Below, piece by piece: positions 35,069 through 44,213 of a stretch of DNA of 64,000 nt. The stretch comes from Nocardioides exalbidus (GTDB lineage Bacteria > Actinomycetota > Actinomycetes > Propionibacteriales > Nocardioidaceae). The stretch spans positions 868,001 through 932,000 of the forward strand of contig NZ_FNRT01000002.1 of assembly GCF_900105585.1 (NCBI RefSeq), given 5' to 3'. A model generated the notes under the pieces. The model saw only the letters and a program-made list of their open reading frames with translations, was not told the DNA's origin and searched no databases. The first letter of the stretch is position 1, and each line of letters opens with the position of its first letter. The translations under genes and the position numbers were made by a program.

Positions 35069-35524
35069 TCAGGCGGGCGGGCCGACGACCAGCGCGACGC
35101 CGGTGAGGCCGGCGACGGCGAGGACCCCGACGAGCAGGCCCTGGGCCGGGCGGCGGAGCAGCCACGCTGTCGGCTTCTCGAGGAGTCCGGTGGGCGACTC
35201 GCTGCGCAGCCGCCAGGCGTCACCCAGCAGGCTCGCGCGCTCGGCGTACCGCTCGAAGGGGATCGTCACGAACGGCGGGATCGCGGCGAGGAGGCCCAGC
35301 GCGAGGCGGCCGGGCGTCCACCTCTGGTCGACCCAGAGGAGCACGGTGGTCAGGCAGTAGGCGATGAACACCACGCCGTGGAGCATGCCGCCGACGCGGA
35401 CGCCGAGCTCGGTGGTCTCGGTGACGTACTTGAGGAACATGCCCGTCAGGAGCAGCGCCCAGGTGACCGCCTCGGCGCGCGCGACGAGGCGGTAGAGACG
35501 GGTGGGGGTCCAGCGAGCGTTCAC
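35069..35524 (-). CDS. DUF3817 integral membrane protein
   Basis: 151 residues with three to four TM segments. The family pattern is visible: [36 protein letters not shown] and [14 protein letters not shown]. The GTG start overlaps the purQ stop (GTGA), so it is translated with the purine genes. No function is established for the family; a link to purine metabolism is suggested only by position. Confidence 0.88.
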   Translation of the reverse strand: MNARWTPTRLYRLVARAEAVTWALLLTGMFLKYVTETTELGVRVGGMLHGVVFIAYCLTTVLLWVDQRWTPGRLALGLLAAIPPFVTIPFERYAERASLLGDAWRLRSESPTGLLEKPTAWLLRRPAQGLLVGVLAVAGLTGVALVVGPPA

Positions 35525-36189
35525 GCGAAGACCTGCGAGGCGAGGGAGGTGAAGAAGCCGAGCCCGTCCGTGCCGGGACCGGTGAGGTCCTCGACCGCGT
35601 GCTCGGGGTGGGGCATCAGGCCGACGACGTTGCCGCGCTCGTTGGAGATGCCGGCGATGTCGCGGAGCGAGCCGTTCGGGTTGTCGTCGAGGTAGCGCGC
35701 GACCACCCGGCCCTCGCCCTCGAGCATGTCGAGCGTCGCCTCGTCGGCGACGAAGCCGCCCTCGCCGTTCTTGAGGACGATGGTCACCTCGTCGCCCGCG
35801 GAGTACGCCGACGTCCACGGGGTGTCGACGCGCTCGATCCGCAGCCGCTGGTCGCGGCAGACGAACTTGCGGTGGTCGTTGCGGATCAGGGCACCGGGCA
35901 GCAGGTGCGACTCGCAGAGGATCTGGAAGCCGTTGCAGATGCCGAGCACGGGCAGGCCCTGGCCGGCCGCCTCGATGATCGGCGTCATGACCGGCGCGAA
36001 GCGCGAGATGGCGCCGCAGCGGAGGTAGTCGCCGTAGGAGAAGCCGCCGGGCAGCACGACCGCGTCGACGCCCTGCAGGTCGTCGTCGCCGTGCCAGAGG
36101 GCGACGGCCTCGTTGCCGCCGATGGTGACCGCGCGCCGGGCGTCGGCGTCGTCGAGCGAGCCCGGGAAGGTGACGACCCCGACCCTCAC
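35521..36189 (-). CDS. purQ: PurQ, phosphoribosylformylglycinamidine synthase glutaminase subunit
   Basis: Releases ammonia from glutamine for PurL. 222 residues of class I glutamine amidotransferase: [28 protein letters not shown], the nucleophile Cys in [10 protein letters not shown] and the catalytic His/Glu in MPHPEHAVE. Overlaps purS by 4 bp upstream and DUF3817 by 4 bp downstream. Confidence 0.97.
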   Translation of the reverse strand: MRVGVVTFPGSLDDADARRAVTIGGNEAVALWHGDDDLQGVDAVVLPGGFSYGDYLRCGAISRFAPVMTPIIEAAGQGLPVLGICNGFQILCESHLLPGALIRNDHRKFVCRDQRLRIERVDTPWTSAYSAGDEVTIVLKNGEGGFVADEATLDMLEGEGRVVARYLDDNPNGSLRDIAGISNERGNVVGLMPHPEHAVEDLTGPGTDGLGFFTSLASQVFA

Positions 36190-36428
36190 TGGACGTGCAC
36201 CTCGAAGTCCTCGATCACCGGGTTGGAGAGGAGCTTCTCGGCCATCTCGCGGACCTCGGCGAGCAGCGCGTCGCTCGGCTCGCCCTCGAGCTCGACCTCG
36301 AACCGCTTGCCCTGCCGGACGTCGGTGACGCCCGCGAAGCCGAGCCGCGGCAGCGCTCCGAGCACCGCCTTGCCCTGGGGGTCGAGGATCTCGGGCTTGG
36401 GCATGACATCAACGACGTAGCGAGCCAC
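36186..36428 (-). CDS. purS: PurS, FGAM synthase small subunit
   Basis: 80 residues, the bridging subunit of PurLQS. Family sequence [19 protein letters not shown] near the start and [12 protein letters not shown] mid-protein. The GTG at 36428 has AGGAG seven bases upstream, so the longer in-frame extension was rejected. First gene of purS-purQ-DUF3817. Confidence 0.95.
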   Translation of the reverse strand: MARYVVDVMPKPEILDPQGKAVLGALPRLGFAGVTDVRQGKRFEVELEGEPSDALLAEVREMAEKLLSNPVIEDFEVHVQ

Positions 36429-36554
36429 GTGGCGCTCCTGGGGACAGGCGGGGGTGGGCGAGGCCGATTCTAGTGAAGGGTCACCTCGCCCTCCGACTCG
36501 GGCGGCCCGCGCGGACGGGTACGACGCCAAGCTGGGGAACCGACGGGTCGAGGA

Positions 36555-37622
36555 TCACCGACTCCGGGGACTCGACGGTTCCCCGGCCCTGCGGTCCTCC
36601 AGCGCGGCGTAGTGCGCGAGCATGATCACCTCGCGCTCGGCCTCCTCCGCGTCGACCGGGGCCAGTGGCGGAGCGGGGACGAAGGCTCCGACGCGCCACC
36701 GACGGCCGGACTCGGGCACCCACAGGGCGCGTTCGCGTGCGGCGTGCATCCGCTCCACCTGCACGTCGTCGGAGTCGGAGCCCACGACGACGAAGGTCTC
36801 GAGGCCGACGGCCCGGAGATCGGCATGGCGCTTCTCGTCCCGGGACTGGCGCCGTGCCGACCGATGGGCCGAGCCGTTGAACTCGCCGCACACCCCGGCT
36901 TCCACGTCGAGCAGGTCCACGACCGCGAGCAGCCGCCCCGACAGGTTGCGCACCTCGCTGTTCATCAGGGGTCGCGGCAGCCCCGCGACCGACTCCCACA
37001 CCTGGAGCATCGCCGATTCCTTCGGCGAGCGGCACTCCGCGCACGCGCGCCCGAGTGCGTACGTCGCGTGCGCCGGGAGCGGGACGTCGCGCACGAGCCC
37101 GCGCAGCACCGGGAGCTCGACGGCTCCCGCCGCCAGGGCCATGTCGACCATCACCCCGGCGGCTCGGGCGGAGGCGGCACGACGGACCTCGTGCAGGAGC
37201 GCGACGTCGTTCGGCGCGCACCGGACGCCGTACCTCACGACCGGGTCCGGCAGCTCACGGCGGCTGCGGGCGACCAGCACCGCCGGCCCGCGCAGCCGCC
37301 TGGTGTGGGGCAGCAGCACCGGGACCGGGAGCGGCGTACGCCGGTCCGGCTCCACGCCCTCGAAGTAGCTCGCGCCGGCCAGGCGGAGAGCCGCCCAGCC
37401 GGTGAGCATCCCGCTCGCCGGCAGCAGGCAGCCCACCTCGAAGGCCCGCTGCTCAGGCGTGCGCGGGGTGTCGGCCGGCACGTGCCACCCGCGGCTCACT
37501 GCGAGGAACCCGGGACCTCGCACACGACCGGCGCTCGGCCCCTTGCGACCCTCGGCCCCGCGGCGTACGGGCGCCACCAGCCCCGTCGCAGGCGGGCAGC
37601 ACGGGTGCCAGTTCTCCTCCAT
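36555..37622 (-). CDS. AbiEi-antitoxin-like / DUF559-type nuclease-fold protein
   Basis: 355 residues. The N-terminal half resembles the actinobacterial AbiEi-like layout (CLLPASGMLTGWAALRLAG). The C-terminal part VCGEFNGSAHRSARRQSRDEKRH and VGLETFVVVG resembles the DUF559/very-short-patch-repair endonuclease fold, with an acidic residue before the HRS-R-RD pattern. Such genes are common, variable singletons in Nocardioides-type genomes. Nuclease activity is not shown. The first 45 residues are atypical and the true start could be later. Flanked downstream by a palindromic repeat. Confidence 0.6.
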   Translation of the reverse strand: MEENWHPCCPPATGLVAPVRRGAEGRKGPSAGRVRGPGFLAVSRGWHVPADTPRTPEQRAFEVGCLLPASGMLTGWAALRLAGASYFEGVEPDRRTPLPVPVLLPHTRRLRGPAVLVARSRRELPDPVVRYGVRCAPNDVALLHEVRRAASARAAGVMVDMALAAGAVELPVLRGLVRDVPLPAHATYALGRACAECRSPKESAMLQVWESVAGLPRPLMNSEVRNLSGRLLAVVDLLDVEAGVCGEFNGSAHRSARRQSRDEKRHADLRAVGLETFVVVGSDSDDVQVERMHAARERALWVPESGRRWRVGAFVPAPPLAPVDAEEAEREVIMLAHYAALEDRRAGEPSSPRSR

Positions 37623-37747
37623 GTGGGCGTCCTGCCCGCCGCTCCGAGTTGCGACACCACCCGGTCGCGGCCTGTGGACAGGCGAACCGGGGAACCCACG
37701 GGTCGTCCCGCGGCCCCGCCTCCGACCCGACGGTTCCCCGGACGGGA

Positions 37748-37789
37748 GGAGTCACCGGATATCCGGTGACTCCCGCAGCGGCAGCGGGA
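37748..37789. repeat. Third copy of the palindromic repeat head
   Basis: The same CACCGGATATCCGGTG-centred palindrome as at 23861 and 26760, with outer GGAGT/ACTCC arms. After 24 bases the sequence diverges into a different hairpin, CCCGCAGCGGCAGCGGG. It sits between two minus-strand genes, downstream of the DUF559-like gene's start region. Confidence 0.8.
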
Positions 37790-37790
37790 G

Positions 37791-37976
37791 CTAGTGCGAC
37801 CGGCGGGCGGCGGTGATCACGAGCGCGACCCCGAGGCCGGCGAGGAGGGGGCCGATGATCGCCCAGACGGTCTGGTCGGTCATGGGGCTGCCGCCGATGT
37901 AGCCGAGGCCCTGGCCGGTCCAGAGCACGCCGACGAGCACCATGACCACCCCGAGCGCGATGAAGAGGGCGCGCAT
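37791..37976 (-). CDS. Small two-TM membrane protein
   Basis: 61 residues: TM1 MRALFIALGVVMVLVGVLWTG and TM2 VWAIIGPLLAGLGVALVITA, joined by a short Gly-rich loop, with a basic tail ARRSH. The ATG shares one base with the acyl-CoA ligase stop (TGATG), so translation is coupled. Similar tiny membrane proteins are common in actinobacteria; role unknown. Confidence 0.8.
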   Translation of the reverse strand: MRALFIALGVVMVLVGVLWTGQGLGYIGGSPMTDQTVWAIIGPLLAGLGVALVITAARRSH

Positions 37977-39541
37977 CAGCTGAGCTCGCGCTTGAGGATC
38001 TTGCCGGTGGCGGTCATCGGGAGGGCGTCGACGAACTCGACGATGCGGGGGTACTTGTAGCCCGCCATCTGCTCCTTGCCCCACGCCACGAGCTCGTCCT
38101 CCGTCACGGTCGCGCCGTCGTTGCGGATGACCACGGCCTTGATCTCCTCGCCGTGGCTCTCGTGCGGCACGCCGATGACGGCCGCGAGCGAGACGTCCGG
38201 GTGCGTGAGGAGGACCTCCTCGATCTCGCGGGGGTACACGTTGTAGCCGCCGCGGATGATCATGTCCTTGGACCGGTCGACGATGTAGTACCAGCCGTCG
38301 GCGTCCTTGCGACCGAGGTCGCCGGAGCGGAACCAGCCGTCGACGATCGCGTCGGCCGTCGCGTCGGGCCGACCGTAGTAGCCCTTCATGATGTTGGGGC
38401 CCTTGATCGCGATCTCGCCGATGACGTCGTCGCCGTCGCCGAGGTCCTCACGGACGCCGGGCTCGGGATTGATCAGCTTCATCTCGACGCCGGGGATCGG
38501 CTTGCCGATCGAGCCGACGCGAGCGGGCTGTCCGAACACGGAGAAGCTCGCGACCGGCGACGTCTCGGACAGGCCGTAGCCCTCCAGGATGGTCACGCCG
38601 AAGCGCCGCTCGAAGTCCTTGTGCACCTCGACCGGCAGCGCGGACCCGCCGGCGGCCGCGACCCGCAACGTCGCGGCGAGCTTCTTCACGTCGACGCCGG
38701 AGTCGTCGAGGGCGCCGAGGAGCCCCCAGTACATCGTCGGGACGCCGGCGAAGAAGGTGACGTCCTCGCGGTCCATCAGCGCGAGGGCCGGGCCGGCCTC
38801 GAAGCGCGGCAGCAGCACGACGGTGCCACCGAAGGCGAAGCCGGCGTTCTGGATCACCGTCTGGCCGAAGGAGTGGAAGAGCGGCAGCACGCACAGCAGC
38901 GTGTCGGGGTTCTCCGGGTCCGCGCCGAAGAGCGCGTCGCTGGCGAGCGCGTTGGAGATCATGTTGCGGTGCATCAGCTCGGCGCCCTTGGGCTGTCCGG
39001 TGGTGCCCGACGTGTAGAGGATGACCGCGGTGTCGTCGCCGTCGACGGCGACGGTCTCGAAGATCGGCAGCTGGCCCTTCGTGGCCTGGCCGAGCGTCTC
39101 GGTGCCCTCGATCGGCGACTCGGCCGCCGGGTCGGCGGTGATCACGAAGAAGTGCTCGCACGAGTCGGTCTGCTCGAAGCCGGCGTGCCCCTCGGCCCCG
39201 ATCGGCAGCTCGGGAGTGCCCTGGAAGCAGAAGTACGCCTTCGCGTCGGAGTCGTCGAGGTGGTAGGCCACCTCCCGCCCCTTGAGCAGCACGTTGAGCG
39301 GGACGACCGTGGCGCCGGCCTTGAGGATGCCGTAGTAGACGATCGGGAAGTAGGGCAGGTTCGGGCAGCTCAGTGCCACCTTGTCGCCCGGCTCGATGCC
39401 GCGCGAGACCAGCAGGTTGGCCACCTGGCTGGCGGCCGCGTTGACCTGCGCGTAGGTCAGGCGGGTGTCCCCGAGGACGACGGCGGTGCGGTCCGGGTAG
39501 GACGCGGCGGATCCTTCGAGCAGCGAGGCGAGGTTCGACAT
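37976..39541 (-). CDS. Acyl-CoA ligase (AMP-binding, long-chain type)
   Basis: 521 residues; activates a carboxylic acid to acyl-AMP then acyl-CoA. P-loop ILYTSGTTGQPKGAEL near 173, YGLSETSPV, the hinge GWFRSGDLGRKDADGWYY and the C-terminal catalytic lysine in TATGKILKREL. ATG start. Chain-length specificity cannot be read from sequence; the family member most like it is the long-chain or medium-chain fatty acid ligase. Confidence 0.92.
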   Translation of the reverse strand: MSNLASLLEGSAASYPDRTAVVLGDTRLTYAQVNAAASQVANLLVSRGIEPGDKVALSCPNLPYFPIVYYGILKAGATVVPLNVLLKGREVAYHLDDSDAKAYFCFQGTPELPIGAEGHAGFEQTDSCEHFFVITADPAAESPIEGTETLGQATKGQLPIFETVAVDGDDTAVILYTSGTTGQPKGAELMHRNMISNALASDALFGADPENPDTLLCVLPLFHSFGQTVIQNAGFAFGGTVVLLPRFEAGPALALMDREDVTFFAGVPTMYWGLLGALDDSGVDVKKLAATLRVAAAGGSALPVEVHKDFERRFGVTILEGYGLSETSPVASFSVFGQPARVGSIGKPIPGVEMKLINPEPGVREDLGDGDDVIGEIAIKGPNIMKGYYGRPDATADAIVDGWFRSGDLGRKDADGWYYIVDRSKDMIIRGGYNVYPREIEEVLLTHPDVSLAAVIGVPHESHGEEIKAVVIRNDGATVTEDELVAWGKEQMAGYKYPRIVEFVDALPMTATGKILKRELS

Positions 39542-39573
39542 GCGCCCAACCTACCGACCGGGCGTGACCGCGG

Positions 39574-40008
39574 TCACTGGCTCGATCGCGAGGCGAGGAT
39601 CCGGCCGGCCTTGCGCAGGTCGGCGGCGATCGCGGTCGAGGCGAGCAGCCCGGCGGCACCGGCCGGGACCGACCAGATGCCGCGACCGGACACCTCCCCC
39701 TCGGCCCGCACCCGGCAGCCGCCCGCGATGTCGGTGAAGTGCAGCGTGAGCGTCGCGGTGACCCCGCGCCAGCTGCCGCGCTCGGTCCAGGTGCGGAAGG
39801 GCGTGAGCTCGGTGGTCTCCATGTGGGGCCGTACGCCGACCGCGGTCCGCTCGCGCCAGGCCTGCCCGAGGTGCGGCTCCTCGTCGGGCGGCACCTCGAC
39901 CGACAGGAGGGAGGACTGCCACTCCGGCCGGTTGCGCGGGTCGGAGAGGTAGCGGAAGGCGACCTCCGCCGGGACGGCGTACTCGAGCGTGGCGGCGATG
40001 GCACCCAT
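39574..40008 (-). CDS. SRPBCC (polyketide cyclase-like) protein
   Basis: 144 residues: ATLEYAVPAEVAFRYLSDPRNRPEW is the classic N-terminal strand and helices, then TLTLHFTDIAGGCRVRAEGEV and a C-terminal helix. It may bind a small hydrophobic ligand. It ends 32 bases before the acyl-CoA ligase start and begins two bases after the purC stop, so it is probably in one transcript with purC. Confidence 0.85.
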   Translation of the reverse strand: MGAIAATLEYAVPAEVAFRYLSDPRNRPEWQSSLLSVEVPPDEEPHLGQAWRERTAVGVRPHMETTELTPFRTWTERGSWRGVTATLTLHFTDIAGGCRVRAEGEVSGRGIWSVPAGAAGLLASTAIAADLRKAGRILASRSSQ

Positions 40009-40010
40009 GG

Positions 40011-40904
40011 TCAGAAGCTCGTGCCGGTCAGCAGCTCGAAGGCCTCGACGTAGCGCGCGCGTGTGCGCTCGACGACGGCCTCGGGCAGGGACGGCGGGGC
40101 CTCGCCGGAGTGGCGGTCCCAGCCGGACTCGCCGGTCAGCCAGTCCCGCACGATCTGCTTGTCGTAGGAGGCCTGGGTGCGGCCCGGCTGCCAGTCGGCC
40201 GCCGGCCAGAAGCGGGACGAGTCGGGGGTGAGGACCTCGTCGGCGAGGATCGTCGTGCCGTCGGGACGGCGACCGAACTCCAGCTTCGTGTCGGCCAGGA
40301 TGATCCCGCGCTCGCGCGCCAGGTCGTGCGCCTTGTCGTAGACCTCCATGGTGAGCATCCGCAGCTCGGCGGCGGCGTCGTCGCCGACGGCCTCGACGAC
40401 CGCGGCGTAGTCGACGTTCTCGTCGTGGTCGCCGAGGTCTGCCTTCGTGGCGGGCGTGAAGATCGGCGCCGGGAGGCGGCTGCCGTCCTGCAGGCCGGCG
40501 GGCAGCGCGATGCCGCAGACCTCACCGGTGCGGTCGTAGTCGAGCAGCCCCGAGCCGGTGAGGTAGCCGCGGGCCACGCACTCGACCGGGAACATCTCGA
40601 GACGCTCGCAGATCACCGCGCGCCCGGCGACGGAGGCCGGCACGTCGGTCGAGACGACGTGGTTGCCGACCAGGCCGGCGAGCTGCTCGAACCACCACAG
40701 CGACATCCGGGTGAGGATCTCGCCCTTGTCGGGGATCGCGGAGTCGAGGACGAAGTCGTAGGCCGAGATCCGGTCGCTCGCGACCATCAGCAGCCGGCCC
40801 TCGTGCTCGCCGGAGTCGATCCGGTAGAGGTCGCGCACCTTGCCGGAGTGCAGGTGGGTGGTGCCGTCGATCGCAGGGGCGGTGGGAATGTTCAGCTCGG
40901 CCAC
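40011..40904 (-). CDS. purC: PurC, SAICAR synthase
   Basis: Ligates aspartate to CAIR in purine synthesis. 297 residues: [47 protein letters not shown] and [12 protein letters not shown] are family landmarks. ATG start. Cotranscription with the ABM-domain gene upstream (19-base gap) is likely. Confidence 0.97.
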   Translation of the reverse strand: MAELNIPTAPAIDGTTHLHSGKVRDLYRIDSGEHEGRLLMVASDRISAYDFVLDSAIPDKGEILTRMSLWWFEQLAGLVGNHVVSTDVPASVAGRAVICERLEMFPVECVARGYLTGSGLLDYDRTGEVCGIALPAGLQDGSRLPAPIFTPATKADLGDHDENVDYAAVVEAVGDDAAAELRMLTMEVYDKAHDLARERGIILADTKLEFGRRPDGTTILADEVLTPDSSRFWPAADWQPGRTQASYDKQIVRDWLTGESGWDRHSGEAPPSLPEAVVERTRARYVEAFELLTGTSF

Positions 40905-40923
40905 GAGCCGAGCCTAGCGGGGA

Positions 40924-41475
40924 CTAGCGGTGCAGCCACCAGCTCATCCGGCGCGTGATCCACGGCAGGAAGACGTAGGTCATCAGCGGCGTCATCACGG
41001 TCGTCACCAGCACCACCCGCGGGACGAGCGGCCAGCCGGAGATGGTGTGCAGGGCGATGAAGTTCGCGAGCAGGCTGAGCGGCAGGAAGACCAGGTAGAT
41101 GGTCGTCATCTGCTTCCAGCGCGGCGGCGCGGACGGGGCCGCGACGCTGAGGTGCTCGACGGTCGCCGGCTCGTCGAACCAGCCCTCGATGCCGGTACGA
41201 CGTTCGCGCCGCTTCTCCTCGACGTCACCCGCCGCCGCCTCCAGCCACCAGGCTCGCTGCGGGGAGGCCTCCCAGGCCGCGAGCGACTCGGCGTCGGCGA
41301 AGCGGTAGAGCATGTGCCACTCGGCCGAGTCGACGCTCGGACGGACCCAGCCCGAGCCGAGGAAGCCGTCGAACTTCTCCGCCATCGACGTGCCGGCCTG
41401 CATCCACGCCAGCATCTGCGTCGTGTGCCGCGGGTCGACGTGACGGGTGACGGACACGGTGACGGGTGCGGTCAT
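40924..41475 (-). CDS. Antibiotic-biosynthesis-monooxygenase (ABM) domain fused to two TM segments
   Basis: 183 residues. Residues 1-100 form an ABM ferredoxin-like fold (VTVSVTRHVDPRHTTQMLAW, then EWHMLYRFADAESLAAWEAS). Residues 117-180 hold two TM helices (TIYLVFLPLSLLANFIAL; VLVTTVMTPLMTYVFLPW) and a basic tail. The ABM fold would be cytoplasmic at the membrane. Function unknown; heme or quinone contact is possible by analogy only. The ATG at 41475 was chosen over an upstream start. Confidence 0.82.
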   Translation of the reverse strand: MTAPVTVSVTRHVDPRHTTQMLAWMQAGTSMAEKFDGFLGSGWVRPSVDSAEWHMLYRFADAESLAAWEASPQRAWWLEAAAGDVEEKRRERRTGIEGWFDEPATVEHLSVAAPSAPPRWKQMTTIYLVFLPLSLLANFIALHTISGWPLVPRVVLVTTVMTPLMTYVFLPWITRRMSWWLHR

Positions 41476-41568
41476 GGGTCCCAGTGTCGAGCGACCGGGC
41501 GCTCGGGGTGAAGCCGACGGCGACGAGATCCCGGCCACGTCGGATGGACGGGACCTCGCGCCGCCTGC

Positions 41569-42600
41569 TCACGGGCAGCCGAGGGCTTGGGAGTACCCCT
41601 GCGGGACGTGGCCCGCGGCCAGCTCGTCGGCCAGCTCCCACACCACGTCGGGGTAGTCGCCCGTCGCGTCCATCTCCTGCAGGATCGCCCAGTCGCGGCT
41701 GGTGGACATCGCCTCCGCCGCTCGCGCCGCCGCGGCCTGGTCGCCCGACCGCGTCGCGCGCGCGAACTCGTCGATCCACTGGCACGACACCGACCCGGCG
41801 ACGGCAGCGCCGAGCTGATAGCGATCGGTCTCGGTCGATCCGGGTGCCTCCCAGCTGGGAGGCACCGGCACGTCACGGAGCATCTCGTCGACGACGTCCT
41901 CGCGCTCGCTGCCGGTCACCGAGGTGTCCGGCAAGGACGCCTCGAAGCCTGACTGGTCGGTCCAGCGCAGCTGCCCGATGAGCTCGACGTAGGCCTCCCG
42001 CCCCATGCCGGCACCGCGCGCCTCGGGGTACACGCCCTGCACGGCGACCCCGATGGCGGTGTGGTCGTCGGCCGAGTACGGCCACATCAGCGCGTCCGCG
42101 CCGGCCAGCTGCACCGGGGTGCCGGGGTCGACGTCGGGGTAGTCGAGGCGCTGGCGGTCCTCGACGTAGCCGTCACGCAGCTCCGCCGCGACCACGCTGA
42201 TGTCGAGGCGCTGGTCGCCGTTCTCGTACTGCACCTCGTGCCAGCCCTCCGCGCCGGAGCTGTAGACCACCTGCCACCCGGCGGCGTCGAGCACCAGCCA
42301 CTCGTGCGCGGTGGCGACCGGTGGGGTGGTCGGCTCCGTGGCGGCGGTTCGCCCCGCCCCTCCGGCAGGGGTTGGTGCGTCGGCACCACCGCCGGCGAGC
42401 AGGTAGGTCGGTGCAGCGACGAGCGCCGCCACGGCGGCGGCCGCGGCGAGCGGGACGGACCAGTGGCGGCGCGACCGGGTCGCCGGCTGGATCTCGGTGG
42501 GTTCGGACAGTGGCGTGGACATGATCTCCTCCAGGAGCTCGGCCCTCGCCGTGGCGAGCGGCAGCCCGGAGACCTCGTCATCGGTCAGTCGCGGAGTCAT
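41569..42600 (-). CDS. Membrane protein coupled to ECF sigma factor (anti-sigma-like position)
   Basis: 343 residues: a 45-residue cytoplasmic N terminus (LTDDEVSGLPLATARAELLEEI), one TM (SVPLAAAAAVAALVAAPTYL), a Thr/Pro linker and an extracellular domain of about 230 residues. Layout and ATGA overlap with the sigma gene suggest a regulator of that sigma factor, but the zinc anti-sigma HxxxCxxC motif is absent. I recognise no named family for the outer domain. Confidence 0.7.
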   Translation of the reverse strand: MTPRLTDDEVSGLPLATARAELLEEIMSTPLSEPTEIQPATRSRRHWSVPLAAAAAVAALVAAPTYLLAGGGADAPTPAGGAGRTAATEPTTPPVATAHEWLVLDAAGWQVVYSSGAEGWHEVQYENGDQRLDISVVAAELRDGYVEDRQRLDYPDVDPGTPVQLAGADALMWPYSADDHTAIGVAVQGVYPEARGAGMGREAYVELIGQLRWTDQSGFEASLPDTSVTGSEREDVVDEMLRDVPVPPSWEAPGSTETDRYQLGAAVAGSVSCQWIDEFARATRSGDQAAAARAAEAMSTSRDWAILQEMDATGDYPDVVWELADELAAGHVPQGYSQALGCP

Positions 42601-43161
42601 CGCTCCTCCTCTCGGCTGGGGATCGGTTGCTTGCCGTGGACATGTCCGGCCGCGGGCGGGTCGTTGCCGAGCAGGTCGCGCAACCTGGCCCGCGCACGCG
42701 ACAGCCGCGGACGCACGACGCTTGCAGGGATCCCCAGCACCTCCGCGATCTCCCGTGACTCCAGACCCTCCCAGAGGTGCAGCTGCAGCACTTCCTCGTC
42801 ACGCGCGCTCAGCCGGGCCATCGCCGAGTCGACGGCGGCGTCCTGGACGACCCGGTCGCTGAAGTCGGGCACGACCAGGCGCAGGTCGTGCCGCAGGCGA
42901 ACACCGAGCCGGCGTCGATGCAGGTCGCCACGGCGGTGGTTGGCGAGCTGCCGCCGGGCGACGGCGTACAGCCATGGGCGCTCCATCGCCTGCCGGTACG
43001 TGCGCCAGGCGCCGCCACGCCACCAGGAAGGTCTCGGCCGTGACGTCAGCGGCGTCCTCGGCGCGCTCGCAGCGCCGCAGCGCGTAGCCCAGCACGCTGT
43101 CGAAGTGCACGGTGTAGAGCGCGCGGAAGCGCAGCTCGCGCTCGTCCCCCGAGGTGTCCAT
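42597..43161 (-). pseudogene. ECF sigma factor broken by a one-base frameshift
   Basis: The N-terminal 59 codons (from ATG 43161) encode region 2: RFRALYTVHFDSVLGYAL and DVTAETFLVAWRRL. The rest, RPWLYAVARRQLANHRR through region 4 (RDEEVLQLHLWEGLESREI, VLGIPASVVRPRLSRARARL), is read one base shifted. Skipping the base at 42984 restores a continuous 187-residue ECF sigma factor. Either a sequencing error, a true inactivating mutation or a rare +1 shift. The C-terminal part alone (ATG 42986) would lack region 2. Its stop overlaps the membrane partner's start. Confidence 0.8.
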
Positions 43162-43223
43162 GCCTCCCCCTGTCCGGCACGGGAGCGATCGTTGCACCCG
43201 GCGGCATCATCGTCCGCCGAGCA

Positions 43224-43493
43224 TCAGCCCGTCGTGGTGAACGACGTCGCGCCCGTGGGTGCGGCCTCCCGCACGGCGACGTGCTCGACGCGGGCGGAGG
43301 GCGGCCCGTGGTGGCACCACGCGACCAGGTCGTCGACCGCCACCTCGTCACCCTCGACGTGCAGCAGCACCGACCCGTCGACCTCGTTGCGCACCCAGCC
43401 GGTGACGCCGAGGCGGCGCGCCTCCACCTCGGTGTGCCAGCGGAAGGCGACTCCCTGGACGCGCCCGGTGACGCGGACGGAGACGGCTGCCAT
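43224..43493 (-). CDS. acyP: Acylphosphatase
   Basis: 89 residues, hydrolyses carboxyl-phosphate bonds. The signature VTGRVQGVAFRWHTEVEA carries the catalytic Arg, and GWVRNEVDGSV carries the catalytic Asn. The ATG at 43493 (MAAVSVRV) fits the family start. Small cytosolic housekeeping enzyme, apparently alone. Confidence 0.95.
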   Translation of the reverse strand: MAAVSVRVTGRVQGVAFRWHTEVEARRLGVTGWVRNEVDGSVLLHVEGDEVAVDDLVAWCHHGPPSARVEHVAVREAAPTGATSFTTTG

Positions 43494-43542
43494 CCGGCCA
43501 TCATGCAGGACCGGGCCTGCACCCACGGCCGGACGGCACGGG

Positions 43543-44058
43543 TCAGGCGGTGCCGATCGTGTAGGTCAGCTGGCCCGAGGCGTCGTCGGACAGCACGGTC
43601 GCGCTGGCGTCGCCCTTGCTGTACTGCGCCATCTTCGTGCCCTCGGCCTCGGTGACCATGACACGCGTCCAGCCGTTGGCCTCGAGGTCGGCGACGGCCT
43701 CGTCGAAGGCACCCGCCGGGTCCTCGACGTCGAGCGTGACCAGCGATCCCTGCGGGGTGTCGACCGACGAGACGACCTCCCCGTCGGGGATCGACAGCTC
43801 GCTCGGGAACGAGTCCGGCACCTCGCCCGAGCCGACGGCGATGGTGCCCTCCTCGGACTCGATGGTGACGTCCTCGCCGTCGACGTCCACGTCGACGTCC
43901 CCGCCCCCGGAGTCCTCCATGGCCTGCTCGGCGAGCTTCTCACCCAGCTTCTCACCGGCCTTCTCGCTGGCGTCGTCGCCACCGCACGCGGTGACGAGGC
44001 CGGCGACGGCGACGAGGATGACCGCTCCCGCGGCGCGTCGTAGTGCGATCCTGCGCAT
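43543..44058 (-). CDS. Small secreted lipoprotein
   Basis: 171 residues. Signal peptide with lipobox VTAC (Cys about 25), then an acidic low-complexity helix (EKAGEKLGEKLAEQAMED), a Val/Asp run (DVDVDVDGEDVTIES) and a compact domain with FDEAVADLEANGWTRVMV and a final beta region. GGGGGAAG precedes the ATG. No family recognised; similar lipoproteins are frequent in Nocardioides-type genomes. Confidence 0.82.
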   Translation of the reverse strand: MRRIALRRAAGAVILVAVAGLVTACGGDDASEKAGEKLGEKLAEQAMEDSGGGDVDVDVDGEDVTIESEEGTIAVGSGEVPDSFPSELSIPDGEVVSSVDTPQGSLVTLDVEDPAGAFDEAVADLEANGWTRVMVTEAEGTKMAQYSKGDASATVLSDDASGQLTYTIGTA

Positions 44059-44213
44059 GCTTCCCCCTGTGAAGACCCTCGTGGAGACCGAGGTGAAGAA
44101 CTCGTGTGTGGCTCCACCCAACCCACCCGGATGAACCGTGGCAAAACGACGGGCAGCGGTCTGGACCAGCCCTTCGGGCGGGACGGCTCGGGCGCGGGTG
44201 CGAGGCTGGTGGG

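Noticed and set aside
41569..42600. Classical zinc-binding anti-sigma factor
   Set aside because: Position and topology fit, but the HxxxCxxC motif is absent, so only an anti-sigma-like role is suggested.
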